Source of the DNA: Cherax quadricarinatus
Lineage: Eukaryota > Arthropoda > Malacostraca > Decapoda > Parastacidae
Assembly (NCBI RefSeq): GCF_038502225.1
Contig: NC_091303.1
Location: 24,826,682 to 24,890,681 of the forward strand
Length of the DNA stretch: 64,000 nucleotides
Direction: 5' to 3'
Below the pieces are notes generated by a model that saw nothing but the letters and a program-made list of their open reading frames with translations, did not search any database and was not told where the DNA came from. Position numbers and translations under genes: made by a program. The first letter of the stretch is position 1, and each line of letters opens with the position of its first letter. This document shows positions 44,454 through 56,638 of the stretch, one piece after another.

Positions 44454-47400
44454 CTACCCAGTCACTCTTCCTGCTCTGTGAGCTTTATCATACCTCTTGT
44501 TAAAGTTATGTATGGATCCTGCCTCCACTACATCACTACCCAGGCTATTCCACTTCCTGACAACTCTGTGACTGAAAAAATACTTCCTAACATCCCTGTG
44601 GTTCATCTGAGTCTTCAGATTCCAACTGTGACCCCTTGCTGCTGTGTCCCATCTCTGGAACATTCTGTCTCTGTCCACCTTTATACGTACCTCTTAGTAT
44701 TTTATATGTCGTTATCATATCCTCCTAACTCTCCTATCTTCCAGTGTCATCAGGTCGATTTCCTTTAACCTCTTTTTGTAGGACATACCTCTTAGCTCCG
44801 GGACTAGTCTTGTTGCAAACCTCTGCACTTTCTCTAGTTTCCTTACATGCTTGGCTAGGTGAGGGTTCCAAACTGGCACTGCATATTCCAATATGGACCC
44901 AACGTACACAGTATACAGGGTCCTGAATGACTCCTTATTTAGATGTCGGAATGCTGTTCTTAGGTTTGCCAGGCGCCCGTATGCTGCAGCAGTTATTTGG
45001 TTGATGTGCGCCTCAGATATACCTGGTGTTATACACACACCAAGATCCTTTTCCTTGAGTGAGGTTTGTAGGCTCTGGCCCCCCTAGACTGCACTCCGTC
45101 TGTGGTCTTCTTTGCCCATCCCCAATCTTCATGACTTTGCACTTGGTGGGGTTGAACCCCAGGAGCCAGTTTCTGAACCAGGCCTGCAGTCTGTCCAGAT
45201 CCCTCTGTGGTTCTGCCTGGTCTTCGTCTGATTGAATTCTTCTCATCAACTTCACATCATCTGCAAACAGGGACACTTCAGAGTCTATTCCTTCCGTCAT
45301 GTCATTCACAAATACAGTGGACCCTTGGCTAACGATATTAATCCGTTCCAGAGAGCTCATCGTTAGACAAAATTATTGTTAGCCGAATTAATTTTCCCCA
45401 TAACAAATAATGGAAATCCAATTAATCCGTTCCAGACAGCCAAAAGTATTAAAAAAAAAAAAAATTTTCATGAAATATACAATTCCCTACAAAGAAAACA
45501 ATGAGACATGCACAATAACTATATAAGTAAATGTTAAAATGACACTTACCTGTATTGAAGAGTACTGATGAGTGATGAGACACTGTTTTTCTTGAACACT
45601 CTGGGATTTTCAGAGTGATACATGAGTAAAGGCTTCACTTTGCAACCCCCACTAGCATTACAACAAAACAAGAAAGTTAGCCTGTCTTTCACATGTTTGT
45701 GTCCTGGGAGTGCCTTTTCCTCCTGAGTAATGTAGGTCCTGTTTGGCATTTTCTTCCAGAACAAGGCTTATCACACTGTGTATGCCACTACGATTCTTAA
45801 ATCTCTCACACCAACCTTTGTTGGCCTTAAATTCACCAATATGAGCACTAGTTCCTGGCATTTTTTCCTGTTCACCTGGGTGTTAGTCGACTGGTGTGGG
45901 TCGCATCCTGGGGAACAAGATTAAGGACCCTAATGAAAATAAGTTAAACAGTCCTTGATGATTCACTGACTTTCTTGGGTTATCCTGGGTGGCTAACCTT
46001 CTGGGGTTAATTGTTTCTCGGTAATTGTTTCTCGTTAAGCCATACCAATAACAGTCTCTCCACATCTTTGAGTAGTACAGCTGACGGTGGTGCAGCAACA
46101 GCTGACCGTGGTACGATAGTATTTTGATAGTATTTCTCACCCTTTTTACCCCAAGGTTGGCACTAGAAGCTTTCTTTGGGGCCAAGGTGGCTTATTTAGC
46201 AGTTACAAGCACTTAAAACAATGGAATAATACAAAATGTATCAAATGTATGCATGGAACCGGCCACCCTGGCTTGTCAACAATGACGGCAGGGCAGCTGA
46301 GGCGCTCAGGCTGAACGGACAGGTTCGGAACGAATCATGTTGGTCGAGTTTTTCATCATTGGCCAGGCCAAAATTTTTACGCTCAAACGCTTCGTTGGGC
46401 GGATTTATCATTAGACAATGTTTTCGTTAGCTGAGGGTCCACTGTACCAGAAACAGCACTGGTCCTAGGACTGATCCCTGTGGCACCCTGCTCGTTACTG
46501 ATGCCCACTCTGACGCCTCGCCACGTACTATGACTCAATGTTGTCTTCCTGACAGGTATTCCATGATCCACTGCAGTGCCTTCCCTGTTATCCCTGCCCG
46601 GCCCTCCAGCTTCCGCACTAATCTTGTGTGGAACTGTGTCAAACGCCTTCTTACAGTCCAAGAAAATGCGATCTACCCATCCCTCTCTCTCTTGTCTTAC
46701 TGCCATCACCCTGTCAGAGAACTTCGATAGATGTGTTGAAGATAGTTGTTAGTGACACACAAAGCACCTCTGCTCCCTCTCTCAGGACCCATGGAGAGAT
46801 GTTATCTGGCCCTATCGCCTTTGAGGTATCTAGCTCGCTTAACAGCCTCTTCACTTCTTCCTCAGTTGTATGTATTGTGTCCAACCAACACTTGATGGTG
46901 TACTCCACCTCTGCATTTCTGTAGGCCCTTCTGTCTCCTCTATGAACACTTCTTTGAATCTCTTGTTGAGCTCCTCACATCATGGTCTTTTTTGTGACAT
47001 CCCCTTCTTCCTACCTCAGCCTGATTACCTGGTCCTTGACTTGTTTTCCTCCTGATGTGGCTGTATAACAGTTTTGGGTCAGATTTGACTTTTGATGCTA
47101 TGTCATTCTCATATTGCCTTTGGGCCTCCCATCTTACCTGTGCATATTCATTTCTGGCTCTACAACTGGTCCTTATTCTCCTGGGTCCTTTGCCTTCTAT
47201 ACTCGTTCCATTCCCTAGCACATTTGGTTTTGGCCTCCCTGCACCTTTGGGTGAACCACGGGCTCAACCTGGCTTTTTCATTATTCCTGTTACCCTTGGG
47301 TACAAACCTCTACTCAGTTTCCTTGCATATTGTTGTAACACATTCCATCATCTCGTCTACTGACTTCCCTGCCAGTTCTCTGTCTCACTGAACCCCATTC

Positions 47401-48212
47401 AGGAAGTTCTCCATGCTCGCATAGTCCCCTTTCTTGAAGTCTGGCTTCATTCGTCCAGCCCTTTCTGCTTCCCCCTCCACTTGTAACTTTACTATGCATT
47501 CGAAGCTTAAAACCACATGATCACTGGCCCCCAGGGGTCTTTCATATGTGATGTCCTCAATATCTGCACTATTCAAGGTGACTACTAGGTCTAGTCTCAC
47601 TGGTTCATCCTCTCCTCTCTCTCTGGTAGTGTCCCTTATGTGTTAGTACATGAGGTTTTCCAGTACCACCTCCATCATCTTAGCCCTCCATGTTTCTTAG
47701 CCCCCATGTGAATCCAAGTTCTCCAAGTCGATTTCCTTGTAGTTGAAGTCACCCATGATCAGTAGCTTTGCCCTGCTCGCATGAGCCCTTCTAACCACTT
47801 CAGCCAGTGTGTCAACCATCGCTCTATTACTCTCATCATACACATGCCTTGGCCTCCTCCTGTTCTGTGGTAGGTTATACATCACAGGAATTACCACCTT
47901 GGGACCTCCAGACTGAAGCGTTAGTGCAATGTAATGTCTTGCTTCTCCTCTGTCTCCTCTCTCCAGCTCATCAAAATCCCATTGGTTTGTGATCAGCAGT
48001 GCCATTCCTCCACCCCCTCTGTTCCCTCTGTCTTTCCTCAGGATCTGATATCCCATTGGAAAGATGGCATCTGTTATCATCCCTGCGAGCTTGGTTTCTG
48101 TGAGGGCTATGATGTCCGGTGATGCCTCTTTGATTCTTTCATGCCACTCCTCCCACTTATTTGTTACTCCATCAGCACTGGTGTACCATACCTTCAGTTT
48201 CCTCTCTAGCAC
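44454..48212 (-). pseudogene. NLR-2 ORF2: endonuclease-RT, broken
   Basis: Endonuclease 48212-47697: WHERIKEASPDIIALTETKL, GNRGGGGMALLI, AKLLIMGDFNYKEIDLENL. Then PLGASDHVVLSFE (~47535). RT: KAIGPDNISPWVLREGA (~46790), ERIFLDCKKAFDTVPHK-like (~46665), GVPQGSVLGPVLFLV in the frame at ~46455-46500. The Tigger derivative interrupts here, and RT resumes as VFVNDMTEGIDSEVSLFADD (~45260-45310). Thumb and tail follow to 44454. Several frameshifts; inactive. Confidence 0.78.
45315..46444 (-). mobile_element. Tigger derivative (1,130 bp) inside the NLR-2 RT gene
   Basis: TA at 45313-45314 and 46445-46446. Ends CAGTGGACCCTTGGCTAACG and, inverted, CAGTGGACCCTCAGCTAACG. Excision in silico rejoins the RT motif LGPVLFLV with VNDMTEG. 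Minus-strand transposase pieces: MAPKKASSANLGVKRVRNT (start 46185), FKANKGWCERFKNRSGIHSV (~45800) and FWKKMPNRTYITQEEKALPG (~45745), with large internal deletions and no complete DDE domain. Non-autonomous. Confidence 0.9.
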
Positions 48213-48482
48213 TGTGTTTTGGGAGGTCTGTGAAGGTGGGGGACTTGGCAGTGTACTGTGGGATTCTACAGCATAGTGTGGGGTGGGGGCTGTGAGTTTG
48301 GACTGTGGTCTGTGTTGGGATAGTGCAATTGGTTGTGAGGTTCTGGGGGTGGTTCTGTGTGTGCTTGCTCTTGTTGTTCTGCCCTGCTCTGGTTGTCCTC
48401 TGCTGATTCTGTCTTTGTCTCTCCTCCTAGCTCCTTTTGCTTTTGTGTCCTCTCCCTCAGCTGCTATCGTTCTGTTTTTGTT

Positions 48483-49300
48483 CTATCTCGGTCTAGGAAC
48501 ACTCTCTGGTATGCTGCCGAATCCTTCAACCATGGTTTCTCTTGGAGGTTCCTGTTCCGCATTGTTTCTGTCCTGAAAATCAGCTTGATCGGTCATTTTC
48601 TTCCCCTCAGACATTTCCTCTTCACCTATTTCTTTGATGATGTTCTCAATCTCCTGTCTTTCTGCCTGCCATCTTTCAGTGTGTGTCCTTCCCTCACTCC
48701 TGAAGCCCATGAATAAACACTGACTTCACCCTCTTCTCCTCCCATTGCCTTTCCCTCTGTGTCACTGGGTCCTATCTATACATGGCCATTTTCTCCCTTA
48801 TTTTCTCCTCTAGCTCTTGGTGGCATGGTCGTGTCTCTGCATATGACCTGTCCCCCTCACCACCTGCACCCAGTTGCTCTCCCCTTTCATTCCTTGGCCC
48901 TGCTTGGTGGGCTGATAGGGCTGATAGGACCTTAGTGTAAGTTATGTCTCCTTCCTTCCCGTTGGGCCACTCGTTCCATAGGGGAGTACCAGCTTCAGTT
49001 GCTGTGCCTCCTTTGGTCAATACCCCTGTAGCTCGCTTCAGCCTATTTACCTCATATTCTAGGACCCTTATCCTGACTACTGCAGCTTCGAATTGGGACT
49101 CCCAATGTTTCTTCTCCTCCTCCAACCTCTTTTCCAATTTCACAGAAAGCTCTGTCTCCATTTTTGCAGCAAGCTCTCCTAGTTTTCTCTTCCACTCTTG
49201 TTCCATCCTTTTGTATTGCTCCTCCATCCATTCTTCCATACCTGAACCAATCCCCTCTGATCCCTGGGGCCTTTGAGTCCTCCTCTGAGTTACCTTTTTT
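48483..49300 (-). pseudogene. NLR-2 ORF1 remnant with coiled coil
   Basis: The segment from about 49265 down reads MEEWMEEQYKRMEQEWKRKL, EKRLEEEKKHWESQFEA, then RVLEYEVNRLKRATGVL, a long amphipathic, charged heptad-like region. Such coiled coils are usual in non-LTR ORF1 proteins and drive trimerisation. A stop at 48772 and a second charged piece (48710-48483: RQEIENIIKEIGEEE) in another frame show decay. The frame extends upstream only as poly-Ser-Leu from the GA tract, which I regard as spurious. Confidence 0.65.
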
Positions 49301-49369
49301 TTTTTTAAGAGGGAAAAGGAGGGGGAAAGGAAGGAAGGAAAATGAGAAGGGAGCAGGGGGGGATGGGAG

Positions 49370-50022
<653 letters not shown>

Positions 50023-50566
50023 ACGTGTCACAGTGTGCTCCACAAACTTTCTTAATATTACTTAAATACGAGGGTTGGTGTGGATAAAAACTGTTCAGTG
50101 ACGTAGTACTACTTACAACACATTAGTACAAGTAAGAACCTCCTCCACTGAAGTGAATATAAGCAATATCAGTGATATTAAGTGTGGTATGGTGAATGAA
50201 GGCATGGTGTGAGGGGACAGCGGCAGGCCTTAGGAGTGACTTCACTATTGCCTTCAGAGTGAGCGTCTAATATTATATGTGTTTTGTGCTATGTACTAGC
50301 ATCTGGTGCTTTATAACAACGTGGCTGGTACAATGCAACGCAGTGATTTGTGTAACATCTTCCTTTAGTGGAAAAGTGGATAGCATAAACAGTGTTTATT
50401 AAGTGATAGTGAGAAGGCAACACTTCCAGCTAGTCGGCCCACTGCCGCCCGCCCTCACTACCCACCGGCTATAAACACCCCCACCCACCCACACTCCACC
50501 CCACGACATCACCACCCACCCTCTCTCTCTCTCCTGTGAACTTCAAACCTACAAGCCTCCTCTGGG

Positions 50567-51988
50567 ATGACTTCACACCGCAAAATAGCAAGATTATCTA
50601 CGCTATCTGGCTATTGTCCCAGTAGATACTGCAGTGTTTGTGGGTATACCACAAGGGACAAAGATCTTCTTGGATGTAAGGAGCCTACTTGTTCCAACTA
50701 CTGCCACACAGATTGCACTCCAGAAGGAGAATTTTGTTGCAGCCAGGTTGAAAATTTCAGAAAATTTAAGGATATCCATAATCCTGTGGTATATGTGGAT
50801 ACAAGCCTGGAGCTACAGGAGGAAGGTTCAGAAGTCCTACCTCAGGGACTCCTGTCCAAAGATCAAGACTGCCCTCTTGGGCTGTGTTGTAAAGTTGCAG
50901 CTAAGATAATCCATCACAGGGAAGCACTTCATGAGCTCCTCAAATCATTAGATAACCTACAAGCTATTGTAGAAGGTCAGTGCAAGCCTGCATCAAGTGA
51001 CATAAGCTGCTCAGCTGATGGCGACACTATTGACAAAGACTGGAAGTCCCACACTGAGCTTAACTCAGGGGTAAACGACTGGTGGAATTCTGTCATCGCT
51101 AAGGTCCCACAGACTGGCAGAGTTCAAAACACTACCTTTGGGAATTCTAACACAATTCCTCTGACCACCACAGAGGGAACAAATCCTCTTCCCAGCAACG
51201 TGGGAAGCCTTGGATCTGTTAATTCTCCTACACCTGACATCTCTGCTTCAGCCACTGCCAGTCTACTTGACAGTGCACATACCATCTCTGATCCTACACC
51301 TGTCAGCACACCTGCCGATACTATTCTAGAATCTGGTAGTAGTGTTTCGACAGCAAGTTCTGAGCCAGGAGTTTCTCCACCAGAGAACGGTGCAGTTAGT
51401 GATCAGGGAACTATCACTGCACCTGATCACCTACTGCGCCGAAGTACGAACAGCAGGGACACATCTGTCAGAACTGGTAGAGGGCGGGGTAGAGGACGTG
51501 GAGGAGGACGTGGTGGAGGAAGACATCTACAGCCGTCTCACCCTCCACTAACACAGTTCCAGCGGCAGAATCTGAGGACAAATCTGCGAAACACAGGAGG
51601 TGCAACAAATCCTAGTCCACCCTCCCAGGCACCTAGGCTGTGCTCTCGCTGTCACCGGAAGGGGCACTCTGCCAACAACTGCCTGCGAGATACCAGGTGT
51701 AACTACTGCTACAAGAAAGGACATAAGGAGGACCAGTGTCGGAAGAAAAAGGAACTTGACAGACAGGGCCACCTGTTTAGAGACCTGTTCTCAGAACAAA
51801 CCAGCAGGATCTCTGAATTGGTAAACACTCTCACACGTCACCCACTTAGCTACTCCTATCCCAGCCCAGCAGGTGGGATTGGGCCTTATACAAGACCACA
51901 GACCTACATCCCTGCAGCTGCCTCAGTACCCTACCTCTCTCAAGGGCAGGCACCTTACATTCCCTACACACCCACCACCTCAAGCTGA
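50567..51988 (+). CDS. NLR-3 ORF1: PHD-like finger, RG-rich box, two CCHC knuckles
   Basis: 473 codons, intact, ATG at 50567. Residues 22-58 have the Cys/His order of a PHD-type finger (CSVC, CKEPTC, CHTDC, FCC). Residues ~60-295 are low complexity, Ser/Thr/Pro-rich. Residues ~303-322 are an RG/RGG box (GRGRGRGRGGGRGGG). Two gag-type zinc knuckles follow at 359-372 (CSRCHRKGHSANNC) and 378-391 (CNYCYKKGHKEDQC). PHD fingers in ORF1 are established for CR1-like elements; zinc knuckles and RGG boxes bind nucleic acid. It would coat the element RNA. ORF2 follows 10 nt after the stop. Confidence 0.88.
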   Translation: MTSHRKIARLSTLSGYCPSRYCSVCGYTTRDKDLLGCKEPTCSNYCHTDCTPEGEFCCSQVENFRKFKDIHNPVVYVDTSLELQEEGSEVLPQGLLSKDQDCPLGLCCKVAAKIIHHREALHELLKSLDNLQAIVEGQCKPASSDISCSADGDTIDKDWKSHTELNSGVNDWWNSVIAKVPQTGRVQNTTFGNSNTIPLTTTEGTNPLPSNVGSLGSVNSPTPDISASATASLLDSAHTISDPTPVSTPADTILESGSSVSTASSEPGVSPPENGAVSDQGTITAPDHLLRRSTNSRDTSVRTGRGRGRGRGGGRGGGRHLQPSHPPLTQFQRQNLRTNLRNTGGATNPSPPSQAPRLCSRCHRKGHSANNCLRDTRCNYCYKKGHKEDQCRKKKELDRQGHLFRDLFSEQTSRISELVNTLTRHPLSYSYPSPAGGIGPYTRPQTYIPAAASVPYLSQGQAPYIPYTPTTSS

Positions 51989-51998
51989 CCACTTCATC

Positions 51999-54817
51999 AT
52001 GAGGAGCCAGTCTATCAGCATCCTGTCGGCCAACATTAGAGGTTTCATTACTAATGTTGGAGAGCTCACACATAGCTTTGTGAACACTCGACGTCCAGAC
52101 ATGATAGCTGTTGTTGAAACATTTTTGGATGACAGGACTCCAGAAATTTTGCAAGAATTGCTGGCTACACCTCATGGATGAGAAGAGACAGGTAAGGGCA
52201 AGGAGGTGGTGTTGCTGTGTGCTTCTCCAAAAGTGTTCATGCCCAGCACATAGATGTTGCCACCCCTACACATCTTGATATGACGTTCTTCAAGCTCTGT
52301 ATAAACACTAGTACCTCTGTACTAGGATGTGCAATGTACAGACCTCAGTGGCAACATGCACACGCTATCAACTTCCTAATGGAAAATATTGACTCCCTTC
52401 TGCTACAACACAACTGTCAACATATTATAATTGTTGGTGACCTCAACCAGCACCTTATACAGAGGGACTTCGATGACCTTCTTGCAGTGTTTGACATGAG
52501 AAACTTTGTTGATTTCCCTACTCATATCTCTGGCTCCTCCCTTGACCCAGTAGTGAGTGATCTGGCAGAAGGCATAGTCACTTGTCAACCCCTCGGCTAC
52601 GTTGGATCGTCTGACCACAAGGCTGTTTTTACCACACTTAAGATCCCAACAGAACGAGGTGAGGAGTCCACACGCACAACCTGGCTATGGGAAAGAGGTA
52701 ATTGGCCAGCCCTTTGCTCTGAGCTCGACACCACCGACTGGAATGCTCTTCTCCAGGGGGATGTTGACAACCAAGTGAAAGCCTTCACTGGACACATCCT
52801 TAATCTGCAACAAGAACACATTCCTCACCGGCAATATGTGACAAAGCCTACAGATCAGCCTTGGTTTGGCTTTCGTTGTAGAGAGGCTGCTACTGCTAAG
52901 TACAAAGCATGGCGAAGGTATAAGAGACATCCTACCACCTATAACAGGAACTTGCACATGCAAGCCTGTAGGCATATGGGTGATGTTCAAAAGTGGGCCA
53001 TTGCTAAATGGGAGGTGGACACTAAAAGAAAGTTAGCATCAGGTAGGGTAGGCTCCAAAACCTGGTGGTCCCTGGTCAAGGACAGACAAGGTTATCTGCC
53101 TGATGAACTTATTCCACCTCTAAATCGACAGGATGGGACCACCTCTACTAGTAGTCAAGAGAAGGCGGACCTCTTTGCTGAACACTTTGCTACCAAAATG
53201 CAAGTTCCTGATCCAGCAAGGGACCCTCCTTGGCTAGCTGCAAGAACTGTGTCAAAACTGTCAGTGGTGACAATAAGGCAGGAGGAGGTGCATTTCCTTC
53301 TTAAATCACTTGACCAGGAAAAGGCTGTGGGCCCAGACAAGTTGAGCCCAAGATTGTTGAGAAGATGTGCAGACGAGCTAGCAGCACCTCTAACTCGCAT
53401 CTTTCAGCACTGCCTAGTACAGTGCAAATGGCCCTCTCCATGGAAAGAGGCAAATGTAGTCCCTGTTCACAAAAAGAAGAGCAGAGCAGAAATCAGCAAC
53501 TACAGACCAGTGTCACTCCTGTCAATCACTGGTAAGATCCTTGAGACAATAATCTCAAGACAAATGACAGATTTTTTTGACTACCACTCACTACTTTGTG
53601 ATCGTCAATATGGCTTCAGGAAAGGTTACTCTGCTGCTGATCTGTTGTTAAACCTCTCCACTAAGTGGCACCAGTCACTGGATGAATCCAAAGTCAGCTG
53701 TGTGGTAGCACTGGACATTGCTGGCGCTTTCGACCGGGTGTGGCACCAGGGCCTCTTAGCAAAACTTCAAGCACTGGGAATTGCAGGCTCTACGCTATGT
53801 CTCCTCAGTGATTACCTTCATGGTAGATCTCTAAGTGTAGTCCTCAATGGAACGGAATCAGCAAGGCATCCTATTGGGGCAAGCGTTCCACAAGGAAGTG
53901 TGCTGGGTCCACTGTTATGGAATGTCTACTTCAACGACCTTCTTCATCTCATCCCTGAATCACATGCATATGCAGACGACTGTACACTGACATTCACTTA
54001 TCCAAGAGAAGAAATGCCAGCTGCTCTAAGCTACATCAATCACCAGCTGAGAGCTATATCAGCTTGGGGAAATAGATGGCAAGTAACATTTGCACCTGAG
54101 AAAACGCAAATGATGATCGTCTCTAGGCACCATGATGGTAATGCTGGTGCAGTAGTAAGGATGAATGGGACGATGTTGGCACCTGGAGAAGAAGTTGATA
54201 TCCTTGGGGTGAAATTTGACTCCAAACTAACCATGAAGAACCATGTTGTAAATCTTGCAAACAAGGCAGCCAGGAAGCTTACAGCACTTCGCCGTATCTC
54301 GCATCTGCTTGACAGTAGGGGTTGCAAGATCCTGTACGAGGCACAAGTACGCTCACACCTTGAGTATGCTCCACTTTCTTGGTTTGCCTGCCCCCCCTCT
54401 CATCTGCGACTGCTTGACAGAGTAGAGAACAGAGCAAGACGTCTCATCTCTCGCCTGGACCCATCCTGGATAGATCTGTCATTTCAGCAGAGCCTTCAAC
54501 ATAGGAGGGATGTGGGTGGCCTTACTGTTATGTACAAGGCCAATATTGTCAAAATACCACACTTGGATCCACTTCGAGGACAGCGTGAAACAAGCTTTTA
54601 TGCCACAAGACGGGCAGAAAGCAGCAACTTCACTCTGGCTGTACCCTTCTCCAGAACATCACTCCATCTGAGATCATACATACCCAGGATGACTCGAGTA
54701 TGGAACACATTCGTACAGCATAATGATGTCAACGAGATAAAGTCAGTTGATCAAATGAAAATGCTGGCCCACAGATGGCTCCAACTTCATCCTGTCCCAT
54801 ACTTGTATGTCTCATAA
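51999..54817 (+). pseudogene. NLR-3 ORF2: endonuclease-RT with a frameshift and a stop near the N-terminus
   Basis: ATG at 51999 gives SISILSANIRGFITNVGEL and VVETFLDDRTPE (endonuclease start), but the frame ends at 52179. In the next frame GYTSWMRRDR, a TAA at 52193, then GQGGGVAVCFSK continue, so one indel and one stop interrupt it. From 52196 the frame is open for about 870 codons: VGDLNQHLIQRDFDDLL (~52435), GSSDHKAVFTTL (~52607), RT motifs KAVGPDKLSPRLLR, NYRPVSLLSITGKILE, ALDIAGAFDRVWHQGL, SVPQGSVLGPLLWNVYFNDL and AYADDCTLTF (~53965), and a thumb/tail to 54817. RT appears complete. Clade unresolved between CR1 and Jockey groups. Confidence 0.87.
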
Positions 54818-54941
54818 CAATAAAAATGCTTTCAAATGAGCTGATGTAGGTAACAGCTCTTAGCTTGCCAATAAAGTTAGGAATCCTTAACCTGTAATAT
54901 AGCTGTCAATAAAGCTAGGGATCCTTAACCTTGTCAAACCC

Positions 54942-54973
<32 letters not shown>

Positions 54974-54976
<3 letters not shown>

Positions 54977-55156
54977 GAGTGTTGGTAGGTGGATGGGTGT
55001 AGGGAGTGGGTGGGGTGGGGGTCTCTTGTGTTCCAGAGTAGGGTTAGGGAAAACCTTGAGGGGGGGGGGAGATTGTTACTGGAAACACTGTCTTTTGCTC
55101 ATGTGCCCAGGACTAATCTGTGCCTCACCCTCGTATGTCTTAATATTTTAACAACG
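54974..55156. other. Short GT-rich intron segment
   Basis: GGGTGG-rich sequence after the NLR-3 poly-A, no feature recognised. Confidence 0.4.
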
Positions 55157-55510
55157 TACAGTGGACCTTTGTGTAATGACATTAATCTGTTCCAGAGAGC
55201 TTGTCTTTAACCAATTTTTTCGTTATCCGAATTAACTTTCCCCATAAGAAATAATGGAAATCCAATTAATCCATTCCAGACACCCAAAAGTATTAAACAA
55301 AATAATTTTTTTTACATGAAATATAAATTTCCCTACACAGAAAACAATGAGACATGCAGAATAAACAATAATGAAATGACACTTACCTTTATTGAAAAGG
55401 TATTGATGAGTGATAAGATGGAAGGAGGGCAGAGGATGGAGGAATTTACAATTGTTTGGAAGAGGAATCCCCTTCCATAAAGACTTCAGGTAACAAGTCC
55501 TTTCCTGGGG

Positions 55511-55715
55511 TTACCTCCCTTCTTTTTTTTTAATGCCACTAGAACCAGCTTGAGAGTCACTGGACCCCTGTCGCACCAAAAATCTGTCCAGAGAGCTCTG
55601 TTTTTGGCGTCTCTTTAAGATTTCCCTACAATGGGACACAACATTGTCATTACAGATGTTGCCAGCACGGCCTGCAACAGCTCTGTCAGGGTGATGTTCA
55701 TCCATAAATATTTGC
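55511..55715 (-). pseudogene. Tigger transposase C-terminal remnant
   Basis: FMDEHHPDRAVAGRAGNICN and DNVVSHCREILKRRQKQSSL then RQGSSDSQAGSSGIKKK match the C-terminus of the 59.5-61.2 kb copy (ENHPDTSTASRVGNLYTDN, QRSSDSQAGPSGIKRRK). DDE domain absent. Confidence 0.85.
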
Positions 55716-55717
55716 AC

Positions 55718-55895
55718 ATAAGAAAGCAGGAACACTGCAGGAGGCATGTTGGCCCATACTTGGCAGGTCCTTCACAAACCATCCCACTAACAGAATCATA
55801 TTTGCCCAACCCAATTTTCAATGCTTCCCAAGCAATAAGCAATGAGTGAATAGAATTATTCACTCATGTGCAAGTCCCAATCAAGTCAAATCGTG
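55718..55895. repeat. CR1 3' end fragment
   Basis: ACATAAGAAAGCAGGAACAC through GGCAGGTCCTTCACAAACCA and on to GTGCAAGTCCCAATCAAGTC parallels the CR1-4 3' UTR at 33899-34080, diverged, same orientation. No coding sequence. Confidence 0.85.
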
Positions 55896-56292
55896 TGGGA
55901 AAGTACCCTGTCTAGTATGTGGGGAAGTACCCTGGTTGGTATTTGGGGAAGTACCCTGGCTGGTATGTGGGAAGTACCCTGGCTGTTATGTGGGGAAGTA
56001 CCCTGGCTGGTATGTGAGGAAGTTCCCTGGCTGGTGTGTGGGAAGTACCCTGGCTGGTATGTGGGGAAGTACCCTGGCAGGTATGTGGGGAAGTACCCTG
56101 GCTGGTATGTGGGGAAGTTCCCTGGCTGGTGTGTGGGGAAGTACCCTGGATGGTATGTGGGGAAGTACCCTGGATGGTATGTGGGGAAGTACCCTGGCTG
56201 GTATGTGGGGAAGTACCCAGGCTGGTATGTGGAGAAGTACCTTGACTAGTATGTGGGGAAGTTCCCTGACTGGTGTGTGGGAAGTACCTCGC
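55896..56292. repeat. 24-bp minisatellite, ~16 units
   Basis: Unit GTATGTGGGGAAGTACCCTG plus GCTG, with substitutions and occasional 1-bp deletions. Because 24 is a multiple of 3, several frames stay open (GEVPWLVC-, GKYPGWYV- and GSTLAGMW-like repeats); these are not genes. It contains an internal near-palindrome GGGGAAGTACCCT. Confidence 0.97.
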
Positions 56293-56345
56293 TGGTGTAC
56301 ATAAGAAAGCAGGAGGACTGCAGCAGACCTGTTGGCCCATACTAC
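56293..56345. repeat. Second, shorter CR1 3' tail
   Basis: ACATAAGAAAGCAGGAGGAC with TGTTGGCCCATACTA, a shortened copy of the 55718 sequence, so the minisatellite is bracketed by two CR1 tails in the same orientation. Confidence 0.8.
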
Positions 56346-56638
56346 CACCCTCTACCACCATCACTACCACCCTCTACCACTACCACTTTCGTATTTTTCT
56401 ACAAACTTTTTCTTGAATTCTATAGTGTTTCTCACCCTCTTTACCACAGGGCTGGCACTAGAAGCTCATGGTGGCTTATTTAGCAGTTACAAGCACTAAA
56501 AACAATGGAACAATACAAAATTTATCCCATGTACACATGGAATCATCCTCATTGGCTTGTAAACAATGGTACACTGGCTGTACATGGAATGTCCAGGTGC
56601 TCACTCCGCGCAGACACGTTCGGGGCAAATGTCCTTAA

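Larger units (their letters stand above)
44387..49310 (-). mobile_element. NLR-2: degenerate CR1/L2-group non-LTR element
   Basis: Minus strand, from a coiled-coil ORF1 (49300-48480) through endonuclease and RT to a 3' end marked on plus by GTACTCACCTAGTTGTGGTT at 44387. A Tigger derivative (45315-46444) splits the RT. Tail motifs VWNPHLAKHVRKLEKVQRFA and RVVRKWNSLGSDVVEA fit the CR1/L2 group. Confidence 0.8.
50023..54973 (+). mobile_element. NLR-3: two-ORF non-LTR retrotransposon (Jockey/CR1 superfamily)
   Basis: 5' UTR about 50023-50566, ORF1 50567-51988, ORF2 51999-54817, a short 3' UTR with two imperfect copies of CAATAAAGTTAGGAATCCTT, and poly-A 54947-54973. It is close to full length, and the only coding lesions I see are at the start of ORF2. 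No target duplication was identified. Confidence 0.85.

Noticed and set aside
50023..50566. Host promoter or 5' UTR upstream of 50567
   Set aside because: The following ORFs are retrotransposon ORF1/ORF2, so this is more simply the element's own 5' UTR; no host exon was found.
55896..56292. CRISPR-like regular repeat array
   Set aside because: Units are contiguous with no unique spacers, and the context is eukaryotic; it is a minisatellite.
55846..56370. Repetitive proteins with 8-residue units, several frames on both strands
   Set aside because: 24-bp minisatellite whose period is a multiple of three, so frames stay open without coding selection.
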